Assembly: GCA_947462335.1 (NCBI GenBank)
Contig: OX381709.1
Location: forward strand, 64,596,609 to 64,660,608
Source of the DNA: Harmothoe impar
Taxonomy: Eukaryota > Annelida > Polychaeta > Phyllodocida > Polynoidae
Direction: 5' to 3'
DNA length: 64,000 nucleotides
In this document: piece by piece, positions 26,891-40,100 of the stretch
Layout of the letters: the number at the start of each line of letters is the position of its first letter
Numbering within the stretch: position 1 is the first letter of the stretch
Position numbers and translations under genes: made by a program
The notes under the pieces: model-generated
Told to the model about the DNA's origin: nothing
The model's database searches: none
The model's input: only the letters and a program-made list of their open reading frames with translations

Positions 26891-28479
26891 TACACAGAGT
26901 AGGCATGGTGACGAACGACATGGCGCCGATATGACTTACACCATAGTCTCTATATTACCCTCACTCCAAACATAATCTGCCAAATCTACAGATACACTAG
27001 TGAGGTCATGTAGTGTATAGTACAAGTAACAAGTTCCTGTGTCAGGCCACATCCTCCACTTTGTTTTCAATTTTGTTTTGCTTTGTTTAATATCAAATCC
27101 AATCATGTGCTCATGTGCCTCTAAAGCAGTCTTTCTGTGTGAGGTCAGACATTGGATGTATCTGGTGTAGCTTTAATTTTAAATGTTCACAAATCACTCA
27201 GATCAAGATTGCTGTGGTCGTGATCTCCGCCCAACAATTATTGCCAGCATCTCTACTGAAGCATGGCTAACAGTTGACACCTGACAGTCTGGCTGGATCT
27301 TAGCCTCAGGTGAGGGAGGGTCCCGAGGGAGCTGGAGGAGGGGGTGCTAAGTCCACCCCACCCTCTCCACTACTGTGACACCACCCGCCACCATACACAA
27401 TGGTAGAAAAGAGCACACAGGTGTCAAGGCTATTGTGGCCGCTCAAATCTGGGTTTTGTGCTCTGTATTATACCCTACAACAATAAAGATGTCAGCATAT
27501 GGATTCAATATACATCTGCGGACATATATTGACTGTGGGTAGTTATACAGTATATCAATCCTTTGTTCAAAACATGATCCATTATCCATATGACATCGAA
27601 TTTGATACCTGGAAAACGCTGAGGATGTTGTGCAAACCAGAAATGGTTATCGATATTAATACATCCACACCCGATGACATTAAAAACATCAGTGTAGCCT
27701 ACGAGGCTATGGTATGCAATTTGTTATATACTATATTACCTGAGGGCGTAATAAAATGTTGACTGCCAACGCTATAAATTAGTTATCAGCTCATTTAGAT
27801 ATATTTTTGTATGTATATATGATGATGTAGACCTGGTAACTAGGCTAACCAAGGTAATTGAAATGTGCTCCTACAAAGATACATTAATAGGCCTACGTAT
27901 GTTTCAACATTTCCAGCCATCCTGAAATATTATATGTACCCGGTAGTAACAATGGCATCATTATTCAAAAAATAATATGTTGATGTGTATTGTCATGACA
28001 TGAATTGCTTTGTATTGCATACCCATTTCTCAAATTAGAATTGTTAGTGTTTACTTCGAACTATTATACATGTAGTGAAACTCCTGATCTCAACGCATGC
28101 CTAACACATATAGCTAGCCCACCCACCTTTGTGTGGTATACTTTTCTCTTTGCTCCATTCTCAGTATAGCACAGTATAGTTCAATGGAAGAACCGGCACA
28201 GGCTAGGTTTGTGAATTGTGTTTGATATCTTGGGAGGGGTGTACAGATCTGAGCCTTACATACAACAAAGGCTCTACCTGCCCCACATACCTACTTTTAC
28301 CCTGCCTGAGCTAAGGTGGGTGAGCGTGGTTAGGGACAGGGGTGTTGACAGGGGACTCTGCTTTAAATGGGATCTAAGTCACCCTATGTGACCCCTCACA
28401 GTTAGACATATACACACCTGCTGCAGTTTGATCCATTAACATGAACATTACCATACATTGTATGCAGAGGTTAGTTACT

Positions 28480-28890
28480 GTACATCCAACGCCTACAGCG
28501 AGGCCCATAACGGTATAAAGAGAGGAAGCCATAAAGTAATTCAGAATGACCAAGTATCAAAACTAGGATCACAGTTTTACACATGCCATACAATGCCTTC
28601 TCTTCTTGGTCAGCTTTTAACACAGACTTTCTAATTACTCTACACAGACTGTGCACCTGTATAATAAAGGGTTCGGTATATGACACCCCAGCAATCACCC
28701 CTGAGTAAATCCCCAGTGCAAAGAGAGGGGGTTTGTGTCTTGTGTGCACATCGTTTTTACCACTAACCTCTGTGGTACCAGCCAGGCCCAATACACACGG
28801 TGTGTAAGTGTATACCAAGCCAATTAATCCCACAATACACAATATAACAGCTGCTGACGGGACGCTGCCACTTGCAGGGCTTTGTTTTAG
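28480..28890 (-). pseudogene. possible fragment of a multi-pass membrane protein
   Basis: The minus strand is open from 29010 to 28471. The last ~125 codons read like a membrane protein: a hydrophobic segment AAVILCIVGLIGLVYTYT, a polar loop, a second segment LFALGIYSGVIAGV continuing into a basic turn (CRVIRKSVLKADQEEK), and a third (CKTVILVLILGHSELLYGF). The order resembles helices 4-6 of a rhodopsin-like receptor, with a basic loop between the last two. I see no diagnostic motif (no DRY, no NPxxY), no convincing start, and a stop soon after the third helix. The N-terminal part of the frame runs through a poly(G) tract and is probably not coding. It may be a receptor relic or chance. Confidence 0.2.
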
Positions 28891-30290
28891 CACGGTTCCC
28901 CATAAGGGGATGTGGGTGTGCAGAAGGTGCATTGTACCTCCAGATGAAGGGTGGGGGGGGGGGGGGGTTATACACCTAGAGGCTGAAGACGCTAGACAGA
29001 CGCTTGGCACACTTGGAGGAGCCCCCCGTGGGTGGGTGGGTGGTTCTTGTGGCCGGTTTTTGTCTCAGCAGAAAGTCCAAATACAGCTTAACTGTCCTGA
29101 GTGGATAAGACATACAGCACTACTTAATGGCACATTAATCCTGTATAGTATAGAAGGGCAAGTCTAGACCCATAGTAATGGTACCACCTGAACCCCCCTC
29201 CAGAGGCTCCACCTGCACCTCACCTGTAGCAGAGGCTCTACTAGGGCTTTTAGGTTAATACTAGCCATTTTAATTCTAAGTCAGTCAGCTTTTGACACTT
29301 ACTTATCATAGGGCAGTTGGGGCAGTGAAAGGTGTTTGGGTGGCTTTGAAGTTGGTAACAATAGGTGACTTTAACAATAGGGCAATTCCAAAGTCAAGTA
29401 GACGTTCTGTGGCCTGTGTGTACAATGGTGGCTGTAATGGGTATTAAATAGTGCCTGCGTGACCTGGCGCGAGGCCCAGTCCTCCAATTCCTTTAGAAAG
29501 CAATTTATCACTTCCTATTGTAACTAATTTGAAATTAATTGTCAGTTGTATAAATACCTAGATTTTACCTTGTATTATAAGTAAATTTTGGCTGCCTCTA
29601 CTTTATATCTTAACACTTCGTACATGTAGTGGCAATAATTGCATGCTTTAATTTGACACTTATTACTGACAATACCACTTAGGCCTACTAGTTTTAGTGC
29701 CACTTTTTGTTTCTGTTAAATTTACACATGGCCATGACAAATCGACTAAAAAACTGCCATTTAGAAGTAATGCCAACAGTTTAATTTAATTTTAAGCCTT
29801 AAAATTAAGGTATACCTCAATCAGTGTGAAACAAGGGTCCATGGCCACAATTCAGAGCTACAAGTTAAACACGGGTGTCCATACATGGCTCACACATGGT
29901 AAAACAGGTTAAAATAGCCCCAGGGTAACACCAACCATATATGTCAGTGTGAAAGGCCGTAAACGAAGCCCAAGATCGGCACCAGCCCCGAGTTCCCCAC
30001 ATAGCTGTGGTCTGAATCAATGCACAGGGCTGCGGGCAACATCCTGGCTTTTCTTTAACGCTAAGCCGGGCCTTAATCGCCGAGGCCTCCCTGTGCATTG
30101 GGGTGGGATGTGGGTGGTGGAGGGGAGGTATATAATATGGAGTTGTACGTAGATGTAGGTAGGTAGGGGCTGGAGGCCGGTTTACGGCCCCCAGACAATC
30201 GGGTCAGGTGGGCGCTGGGCCGTGAAGCCTGCTTGGCCGCGCCGCATTTAGCACACATGCACAGTTCTCACTGAGTACTGTGGGCAACTA

Positions 30291-30311
30291 CCCCCCCCCC
30301 CCCCCCCCCCC
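30291..30311 (+). repeat. poly(C) run of 21
   Basis: The longest single-base run in the window; one of about nineteen poly(G)/poly(C) runs of 11 bp or more. Confidence 0.95.
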
Positions 30312-30934
30312 ATCACACATACAGCCCCCCTCCCACCTCTACCTACCAGCCCACCGTCAGGTGTGTATGTATGTCTACCTGGGGCCTGCCCACCTACCTA
30401 CCTGGCCCAGCACCTGTGCCATGTAACCAGGATCTAAAGTAAGCAGAGTGAAACATGGCGCCAAGTTTGGACCCAAGACAACTAGTGCTATATGACTATC
30501 AGTTCTTATAGTTATCTGATGGCTAAATACGACCATACTATCTATGTAGGTGACCGCTGGTGGGGAGTGCGTGTAGGGGTCACCACTCACCCACTGGGCA
30601 CGCACTGTATGTACCTAAACAGCCATGGTCAGCCTGCCTTACCCACGCACATACCCCGACCTCCAGGCTACACATGCTGACATCCCCTGTACCCACCATC
30701 CCATATATAACCCAACTCACCTGTGTATATGTCCATCTCTACGATCCAACTTCATCGTCTATTACTTAGATCCCAACGCCAGCGTTGTCTTGGTAAGGTA
30801 TCCAAACTTAAATCCGTGCTCACAAGTGTTCATGTTGTCTTGGCCTCTACTTGTCTACATACTGAGGCAGGCAGGGTAGGCTCGGGCTGGAGCTGCATCG
30901 GGCCCGGTGCTGGGAGAGTGTACTACTACTAAGG

Positions 30935-31120
30935 GCTGTGTTGTGGCCGCCTCTCTCTGACCGCCCAGGCTGACCAATCACAGCGCGGCGACCCGCTGAG
31001 GCGTGAACGGGTGGGAGGGGGCAGTAGAGAGCGGGCTTGGGCTACTGAAATCTCCGGGCGTATTCCCAGTACGACTAGAGTACTAGAGCTACTACATAGC
31101 CTGCGCAGGGAGAAAAGTGA
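30935..31120 (+). promoter_or_regulatory. CpG/CCAAT promoter-like patch
   Basis: This stretch is rich in CpG and contains GACCAATCACAGCGCGG (a CCAAT box, about 30971-30987) and a GGGTGGGAGGGGGCAG Sp/KLF-like box. About 100 bp later a splice donor, GAGAAAA|GTGAGTGA, ends near 31115. It could be the core promoter and a non-coding first exon of either neighbouring gene; it lies between the two divergent genes. No direct evidence of transcription. Confidence 0.35.
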
Positions 31121-34100
31121 GTGATCCCTATGGGAGGGTGTAGTAGTAGTGTGTGTGGTAGGGGAGGGGCACGGGGAGGGGGGCTGGGTCATATGGGTGT
31201 GGAGAGTGCGGGGAGCTGCAGAGTTGTATCACTATGCAACTCCTGACTAATCCCTGTCTTATCTCTCAGATCTCCCGTTATCTGTGATAATCCTACCATA
31301 ACAAGACAGGTCCCTACTCCATTCCACAGCACTGCCTGTGTGTGTGCAGGGTGTATGCATTTTCTTCTATTTCTGTGGATTGAACCGGGGTTTGAAGACT
31401 GCTACCGGTAGTGATCCGAACACATGTCCTAATAACTGACTATGCATGTGGGCATATACTGGTATCCTTTTTTTGTATGATACCCGTATTAAATTATTGT
31501 TCTGTATTGACAATATTTGAGCACACAACAAGATTTGTTGATTTCCACTGACATTATTACAATGTCTCAGATCTTGAGGTCTCTAGTATTACCAGGAGGG
31601 AGTATGAGATTGTGTAATTCCACTTGTTGGTCATATCACAGCAAAGTGATACAGAGAACTCTGTATCCTAAGGTTACACGGGCTCCCGGGCACGGGCTAC
31701 AGCAATAGGGAATCTGAAGTCAACCCAAGGCGGGACGCGTAGCTAGTGGTCAGAGTGGCTTGACGAAGGGTGGGCGGGTGGATCCCACTTCTGACATACA
31801 CCCCTCTTCACAACACCCCTCACCTCCTGTTCCCTCTGTTCATAAAAGGCCTGAGTGAAGATTTCTCCCATTCGAAGGGACCTGCAGCATCCCACATATA
31901 AGACTACGCCCCTGCCTGCTTTTTTTTCAATTCGCCACTGCCATATCCTAGTGGCATGTAAAGCTAACATCATGAAGTTGCAGATGGTAAGATGGGATCT
32001 AAGAACGACGCTGTGTCGCACCCCCACGCTACATCGGGGAGCTACCCCCTCCCCTCCAGTTAATTACCCCCGACCCCCAGTCCAACTTCTCACTTTTACT
32101 GCCCCCACCCTTTATGAAGTTGGCGATGCTTTTCTGGCCCACTGAAGCAGGACGCCACCAGGGGACGCTAACGGGTGGTGCCGTCACGCGCCGCGTCCGC
32201 GTCCTCCGCGTCTGCTAACAGCGTCCCTACCCTGCTCCCTACCAGTACCAGCGTCCTTTTAGGGAGGGGGCCATTTTGTGTATCCAGATAGGGGATCCAG
32301 CCCCCAAAACACCGACAAATCACAACAGGCGCTGAAGGAGCTGATTCAGGACTGTAAAGCAGTGTATGTGGTGGGAGGGTGGGAGGGTGGAGGCCCCACT
32401 TGGAGGGACTGGGAGACTGGGGTGTAGAGTCTGTGGGGTTGGCGTGTTGGTGTCAGCGCCCCCTACTGGGGTCAGTGAGAGGTGAGGCCACGTCCCGGGC
32501 AGCACGCCAGGGGGCAGCACCTGTCAGAGTGTGGCGTCTTGAGACCACGCGTCTCTGGTACGTCCCCCGGTACGTCCTCCAGCTCCCTGGGCATCTAGGA
32601 TCCTCTACACAAGTTACAGATCATATCTAGCAGCACTAGCAGGGTATTTTTATGTAACAGAGAGGCGTATCTTTACATGCACATACAAAGTGTGAAGGCA
32701 CATGTCTATGCTTTATACAACTGGTCTGTGTTCAGCAATTGTGACCAGTGAAGTATCAGTTACGTCAAACTGACCTATTTGCGTCAAAAAAATGTCACAA
32801 CCTATAAAGCTTTCAATTCACTTTTCCTCTGCTTTTTCTTTTTCTGAACCCTTATCCAGATCTACCCACTTTTCTCCACCCAACCCCCTACCCCTATAAC
32901 GGACGTCTTAGGCCTGATTAGACACACATGTCATTCAGAATACGTCATACTACGTCACAGACTGCGTCTTTCTCCCGTGTCTTTCTACTCGACTACACCA
33001 CTAGACATGGCACCTCGTTGTATCCGTACTGACGCGTATGTTGTCATATGACGGCGTCCGTCATCACCCCCCCCCCCCTGCACCTCTCCTCCTCCAGGGT
33101 CCCCGCTACAGATGCTGACCTGCACTGGGATGGGTCTCCTCCAGACTGGGACCCCCAAGGGACCATGTTAACCATCCACTACCAAATCCACAAAGGGGGT
33201 GTTATGAATGTGAATACGCATGTATAATGTTCTGTGTAAAGTTATCTATTAAAGTCTATTAACTTTCTCCATTTGACATTGGATTTTTTCCCCATGCCCC
33301 CAAACAGTGTCTTTTTTCCCCTCCTGCTAGGCAAATGTCACAAAGGGTCCTCTATGTTCATGCATTCGGGATGTTTCCAATAAAGATATCTAATCATCAC
33401 GCCTTCACCTTAACTTTATTTGCACGAACGTGAGTGTCCATATGGATAATATGATCGCTTGGCAAATATCAACAGTGAGAAGCTGTGGATTTGTCGTGAC
33501 CATACATAATACCACAGGGTAACACATTGTGTTAAATTAACTCTACTCTGTAAGTGTAATCACTAAACTAGACCTGCACATATGTAATTTATCAGAAAAT
33601 GGCCATAGCATGTGTCAGTGTTGTACAAAAATGTACAACAGTGATTTAACACTGGGTATATGAAGAAAAGAGAAGGGGACATACATACCGTAGTCAAGAG
33701 AGATGCTGGTCGAAATAAGATATATTACTTTTCCTCCATCAAGTCTCCATCGAGTACTCTCTCACTTGGATATAACGACGTGTTTGTAATTCACAATACA
33801 CACAGCCCCATACATCAACCACAGAGACACAAACATGTCTGATACCGACACTTTTATAGTACATTTAATACTTATTTCCAAAAACCAGTTGCAACATGAT
33901 CCTTCCATCAAGTGGACATTTACTCTCCACCATTTGTCAGTAGACAAGTTCCACACAATGTTAGAACATGCACGCACGACTGACATATGCCATAAAGCAA
34001 TAACTGCTTCTGACAGGTACATAAACGTTACTCTGCCAAACTCACAAATCAAATTTGACTCTTTAGTTGTTTCCCCCTTCTCTTTTACTCATATACCCAT

Positions 34101-37100
34101 ATAAACACGCTTCCAACTGACGAGCTCCATATGAGGCTCGCCGTGCTATTAAAAGTAAGGATCCAAACCAGCTGTGACCTAGCCTATGGTGACCTTGACC
34201 CAGGGTCCCTATCCCTCAGCAGCTGACCTTGAACGTGACCTAAACACGTGACCACATACGAGACACCTGGATCCCACCAATCCACTAAACATGTTTCGCT
34301 GTGATGTTAAATTGGTATATTTTTCGTCCTCTCCGATTTTGTTGTTTACACGATTGTTTCATAATGTGCATGTGATGATGTCTCTACTCTGCGCCCATGG
34401 CTTCTTGAGAGCTAGACCAATATTAAAGTAAACCCCCTCCCCCTCCACTCAAAGAATGTACATGTATAACTTGCAAGTTGCAGGGCTGGATCCAAGGGGC
34501 ACAGGGTGCGTGCACCCCTTACCATCCACATTTTGACTTGCATTTTAATGTAATTGTTTCAATACATTCAGTCCAATATCACGCCCCCCCCCCAACACAT
34601 TTCATGTTGGTTGATTCCTTAGTTAGTTGATTCCTGGATCCGCCCCATATATGTCTATTGCTATTTGCTTGGCATTTGACTGTAACATCACGCCACAGAT
34701 ATGGGATGAAAAGTTGACATTTTGTATTTAAGTTGTCGGCCAGTAATCTCTGTCTGTGTTCATATTTACTATTTGTGTTATGATACATGTACATCTACGT
34801 GATGCATATAGGTATCTATTTGGACACAGTGGACGACAGTGGAGAGCGGTACTGCTGCCACCTTGTGCACTAAAGGTAAACTAAATTGGAACCTCTCCGC
34901 ATGCATTTCCACAACCAATGTGTCCCATAACAGACTGACCCCCTTCCGCCTATCGAAACCCAAGTTGTGAAACCAACCATACTTTCCACAACTGTTGTAA
35001 TATGAAACTCAATTCCCCCTCACAATACACAACACTTCTCCGAATACACACCAGGAACTTCAAAGCCATTCTAGACAGGCTGGGTCTGTGAAGTTGAGTA
35101 TATGTGCTCAAGTGTTGGGTGGGATGGGGTGGGGTGGGGTTATTCTAGTGACCTAGCCCTCAGGGGTTTTGTGTGTTATGCCCCTATTCCAGGTGTGGTG
35201 GTTCTATGACTTCTACGACACCTCATATAGTGTTGATCAACCTCAGATGTTGCTCCAAATGCCTCTGGCTGTGGTTGACGCTCTATTTTCACCTCAATCG
35301 TGTTTATTAGCCCTATGTTCACCAGGTACCTTACACTTTCCCTATGGTGCACTCCCATCCCTGTGGGTTATAAACCCATTAAACCCCAAGTCTGTACATT
35401 GGGTATTTTACCACTGATATATAAATGGACCACAGGGATAACTGTATATAGGGTCGTGTTAGTTCCAGGTACACATACCAGGTTGAGGTTAGGTTGTGGT
35501 GGATGGTAACGGCACAGTATGGTCTTCTTTTCTTTTTGTTTTAGGGAATTGTTAGGATGATAAATATATGTATGTCAACCAAAATCACAGAGAAAACATG
35601 TTTAAAAGCTCACATTGGAGGCGGGGGGGGGGGGGGGGGTTATCGTTAGAATATTAAGGAAACTTCTCTTTAATTATATTCTAGGCAAATTTGATTTATA
35701 CAATTTCCTTTTCAGGGAATTAATCCAGGCCTGTTTCAATCTCCTTATCTAAAGTCTTCCATAGCAGGAAGTGACCGTTGGGTGACTTAGTCCCCGGTCA
35801 GCTCTACCAGACCCCCTCTATTGTATGTCATTGGCCCTTCTGACTAAGTATTTGTGGATGTAGACCTATATGGGTGACAACTCAATTAACACTATGCCAT
35901 CCCCCATTCATGTAGTCTGAGGTCAACCCCATAGAAACATCCCTGTTGGGCCACATACATAAGTCTACAGGTCTAACAAGCCCACTCCAAAATAACCTAA
36001 TCCAGATTCACACCTCTGAGTTTGTAGTTTTACAAAAGGGGGTTTAGCAGGTGTAATGTCTTTGTTTCCATGGTTACCCTCACTTCCGCTCTGTTGAAAC
36101 CCCAAGGTCAGAAGCTTTGAAGTTACTGTTTTCATGCCGTGCTGGGTGGGCTCTATTGTAGGATGGCTTTTATCGTCGCCAATCAATGAGGATCAACGAT
36201 TGCCTCTAACAGATGCTATCAAACTGCATTCAGGTTTAATACACTGCCAGTATTTGATAACATCTTGAATCTAAATATTTTATTAGATTGGACTGACATT
36301 CATAGTTCCCCATGAATATTGATCTCATAAGAGTGAACATGTGCATCCTCTGCCTTTTCATTTACACATTTTGAATTAGAAAGAATTCAAGGGTTAAGGT
36401 AGAGAGTGATAGGTAAGACATAACACCCTTTACTTCCTTTGTTAGGGTTGCATGGTGTTGGGTTGGAGGTGCCTTGGTACCTGGTATGGCGGAAGACACC
36501 TGGATTAGCTTCAATTAGGCTTCAAAGGACCCCATTGTCAGATGAGAGGTGTGACCCAGCTGTGCGGACTTAGCTGTGTGGAATCCCTCTGGGGTTTCTC
36601 CACTTGATGGGAATTACCCCTGTGACGTCACGCACATACGTACTAAGGATTCACCATAAAACTGCTATTTCTAACTATTAACCTTTAGTGTCTATTCCAC
36701 CGTGTTACATTAATACTCTTAATTCTATTTTTATTTTTCATTTAACAGTATTTATTTATCGATTATCATATATGTATGAGACTTCAACCATTTGGGCAAG
36801 TTTAATTATTAAGCAATTTCCTGGAATACGTGTTTTTCTACTCGACAATGAATTGCCAGTGCTCACCTGGCATTATGTTACAAGTAATTAATTATACGGA
36901 ACAAGACCGCCCTGTGGCATTATTATGGGGTTTCCCTGCCATTACGTCATGGTAGGGGGCGTGGCTGCCCATTGACACCCGTGGTGACTATAGGTGTAAT
37001 CAGTTATAACTCTGACCACTGTGCTGTAACAGAACCCCATCAGTTTCTGGTTTGTTTGACAAACTGAATGTGTGTTCGGCTCCCCATGCAAGTGTCACCT

Positions 37101-40100
37101 TGGATCTACCAATGACACGCTACCTTTACGTTATGGTCAGGTGTTATAATTCTGTATTATAAGATATGAGTGAGTGACTTCATTGTACAATGTCTTTCTG
37201 ATAGCTACATGTTTTTCATATACACATGTATGTCATGTATATATCCCAGGCCACTTTTCGTCAGTACATATGTGTACATCCAAATACACGCACAATAGCT
37301 GGTGAGGTATCAAATCGGTGAACATTCCCCTCTGAACGTTCCCCATTTATGTACATTTATGCCTTATATCACATGGATGTATAGACTGGACTGTCAAGCG
37401 TGGCATTAGTGACGGTTACTACTATATCATCTCTAATCCTGAGATTAATCAAGCAATGAATCCTTTCTATTTCAAACTATACATGTAAAATACATGAATA
37501 ACAAAAAACAACTCACAGTAAACGGGATATCCAGGTGACCATGAACGCCATGTCATATCAAACAGCTTCTCCACAAACTAAACTGACAGTCAATCTCATC
37601 TACTTTTACGTGCACAGATATCCGTGTTTGTTTATTGTGTGAACTTTCACAATCTACTTTTATCTACTTCTTATCTCAGACATTCCAAATATGCTTCATA
37701 GTCTACAATAACGTCATACTACGAGCTATCGGTGTACCAGAAGTGACACTCCCTGGGTGCAGAACTAATCTGATAATTTGGATCAATCCAGGGAAATCCC
37801 AGGAGGAACAAAGGAAGCCCCACAAAGTTTCAAAATGACTTATCTGATACTTTTTTCCAGAAAGGTAGTAATCAATATTGTTTATTTCTTTCTGCTTTTT
37901 GGACGAAAGTTCTTTCACTTTCTCTTTATGCATTTCTTTCAATCTGCAGTCCCTTTTCTTCCCTTTCCCTTTTTAGTTACGTTCCTGTTTTCTGTATTTG
38001 TTTCTTTTTGTTTGTTCTTTCCACAAGTGTGCATACTGCTTCATAAGGGTTATTCTACCAGCACATTATTTTGTACTCTAGGTGGTCCTCATATCTCCCT
38101 GACAGCCACTTTAAGTGTATAAGGGACAACACTAACGCCACCTGGAGTGGAGAAAGGCCACATAGTCTGAAAAGTGGCATCTCTAAGACTTGGTACATTT
38201 TTGTACATTTAGGAAGTTGTTTTAAAACACTTTAATATGATTTCTTTCAAAGCAGCACATGTCTCGCAATAAAACTCATATTGCACTTTTTCTTGTAAAT
38301 CCTTCTCCATGCTCAACTCATATATGACACTGCCCCAGATTGTCAAAGAAACCCACTTCCGGTGGATAACCCAGCCGGAAATGGGGCATCCTCTAGGTGT
38401 AAACTGACACCGTCGCCTGTCTTCTACAAGGGAGAAGAAAATGTCTCTAATAACATGAGATTGTGCATATGACTGTCTGGAAAATTACCTGTCGTGACGG
38501 GAAGTGATCTATTATGATGATGTGTTTTTTCCCCAAATAATACTACCGGTACATGTATGCTTTCAACAGTATTAGAGATCTATATCTTTATGCAACATAA
38601 TTGACAACATTCTATTTAGCAATGCAATGTTGGCCAATACTCCCTTCATGTCCTTTTATTTCAATGGCACTTAGAGCAGTCTAGATTCACAATATAGGAC
38701 CAATAGGACATCAGCGACCCTAACAAACAAACAGAACTCTGAAGACTATTAAAAGTGGGGACCGACCGCACCTCAACAAACAGACAGAAAGCACTGTTAA
38801 AATATTGAAAATATGTCAATAAAGTTTTGGCAAGAAGATAGTGCCAAGTGTGAATATTGATTTTTGCGTTCACTAAAACAGCAACCATCAATCTCAGGGT
38901 TGCAAACAAAAAAGCGCAATGTAATTATTATCACCTGGTAACTTTGGCAACGCGGCTTTACCTGAGTAGAGGATATTAGATACACATCCTCCTGTCAAGT
39001 CACATGCCATGACCCCTTTACCCCAAACTCGTTTTTTTAAATGCACGGCTCGTGTCGCCTCAGGCTGCGAAGTCAAGCGGCAACTCACCTAAAAAGCTGG
39101 AGTACAGATAAGGAAAACAAAGAAGGCTTAGCACGGCTTAACGCCAGCCAGACGTGTGCCTAAATTATTTTAAAGACATTTGAAAAACACCTGGACCGCT
39201 GCCAAATAATATATATATATGTACGTGGACGACTGCACGACTGGAAATTAGTATATGCGATTGAAATATCCGGTACACATTATATTGCATATCTTTAGAG
39301 ATCTTACCTGTGAATTACGCCATGAAGACCGAAACTAACATTTCACCTATCAATTACAGTAAACGTGTTGAAAATGTATATGAAATTGGAATGGTATTGA
39401 TAAGGATATGGATTAGGAATATAGAATTCAAAAAAGTAATATTGTAAGAGAACAGTGTTTGTAACATTATTAAACATAAAAATTGAAACATGGAACAAAG
39501 TGCTGAAAGATGCTGTTACCTGAGTAGAGATACAATATCTTTTAAGGCTGAAACGAAACAGTTTGTTTTCATGAGGTGAAAATGCATGGGTTTTGCAAGC
39601 CATATATATATATGTAGTTTGGCGAATCTGTCAATCAGGTGTCCAAATCTGAAAATGCTGCTGATAATTCCTACCATCTACATGGCCACATATTGATGAA
39701 TGAGGGCAAGCACATTATTACTCTGTTGTCCTGTCAGAATTATATACTGGCTAGATCACGTCTGGCCAACAGATTGCATTTTCCCCATATCATATTTATT
39801 TCAATAATTGTAATAAAATTCGTATTAAACTAAATGAGAGCCTGTGAGCTTTGAGGGAGTTCACCAGGGGGCACTACCCACAACGCCCCTGTCTGGTTTT
39901 GTATGAAGTATTTCCTGCACACCAGTCGAACAACAGTGCATCATACATTGTGCCATGGACGATATAGGCATCAGGTCATGTTAACTTAACATGTGCGTGA
40001 ATATAGACAGCTTGTCTGATATGGTATTAGGGCGACACCTAGGGTGGGGCCCTGGGCGTGTGTGTGTGTGAGGGGGGGGGGGGGGGGCAGCAAAGCCCTT

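Larger units (their letters stand above)
21281..30934. other. upstream of the USP-like exon
   Basis: No recognised exon. Contents are ordinary AT-rich sequence with two CRE features (23.15 and 26.85 kb), a poly(G) run at 28953-28967 and the doubtful membrane-protein fragment. Any 5' non-coding exon of the USP-like gene should lie here or just to the right. Confidence 0.5.
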
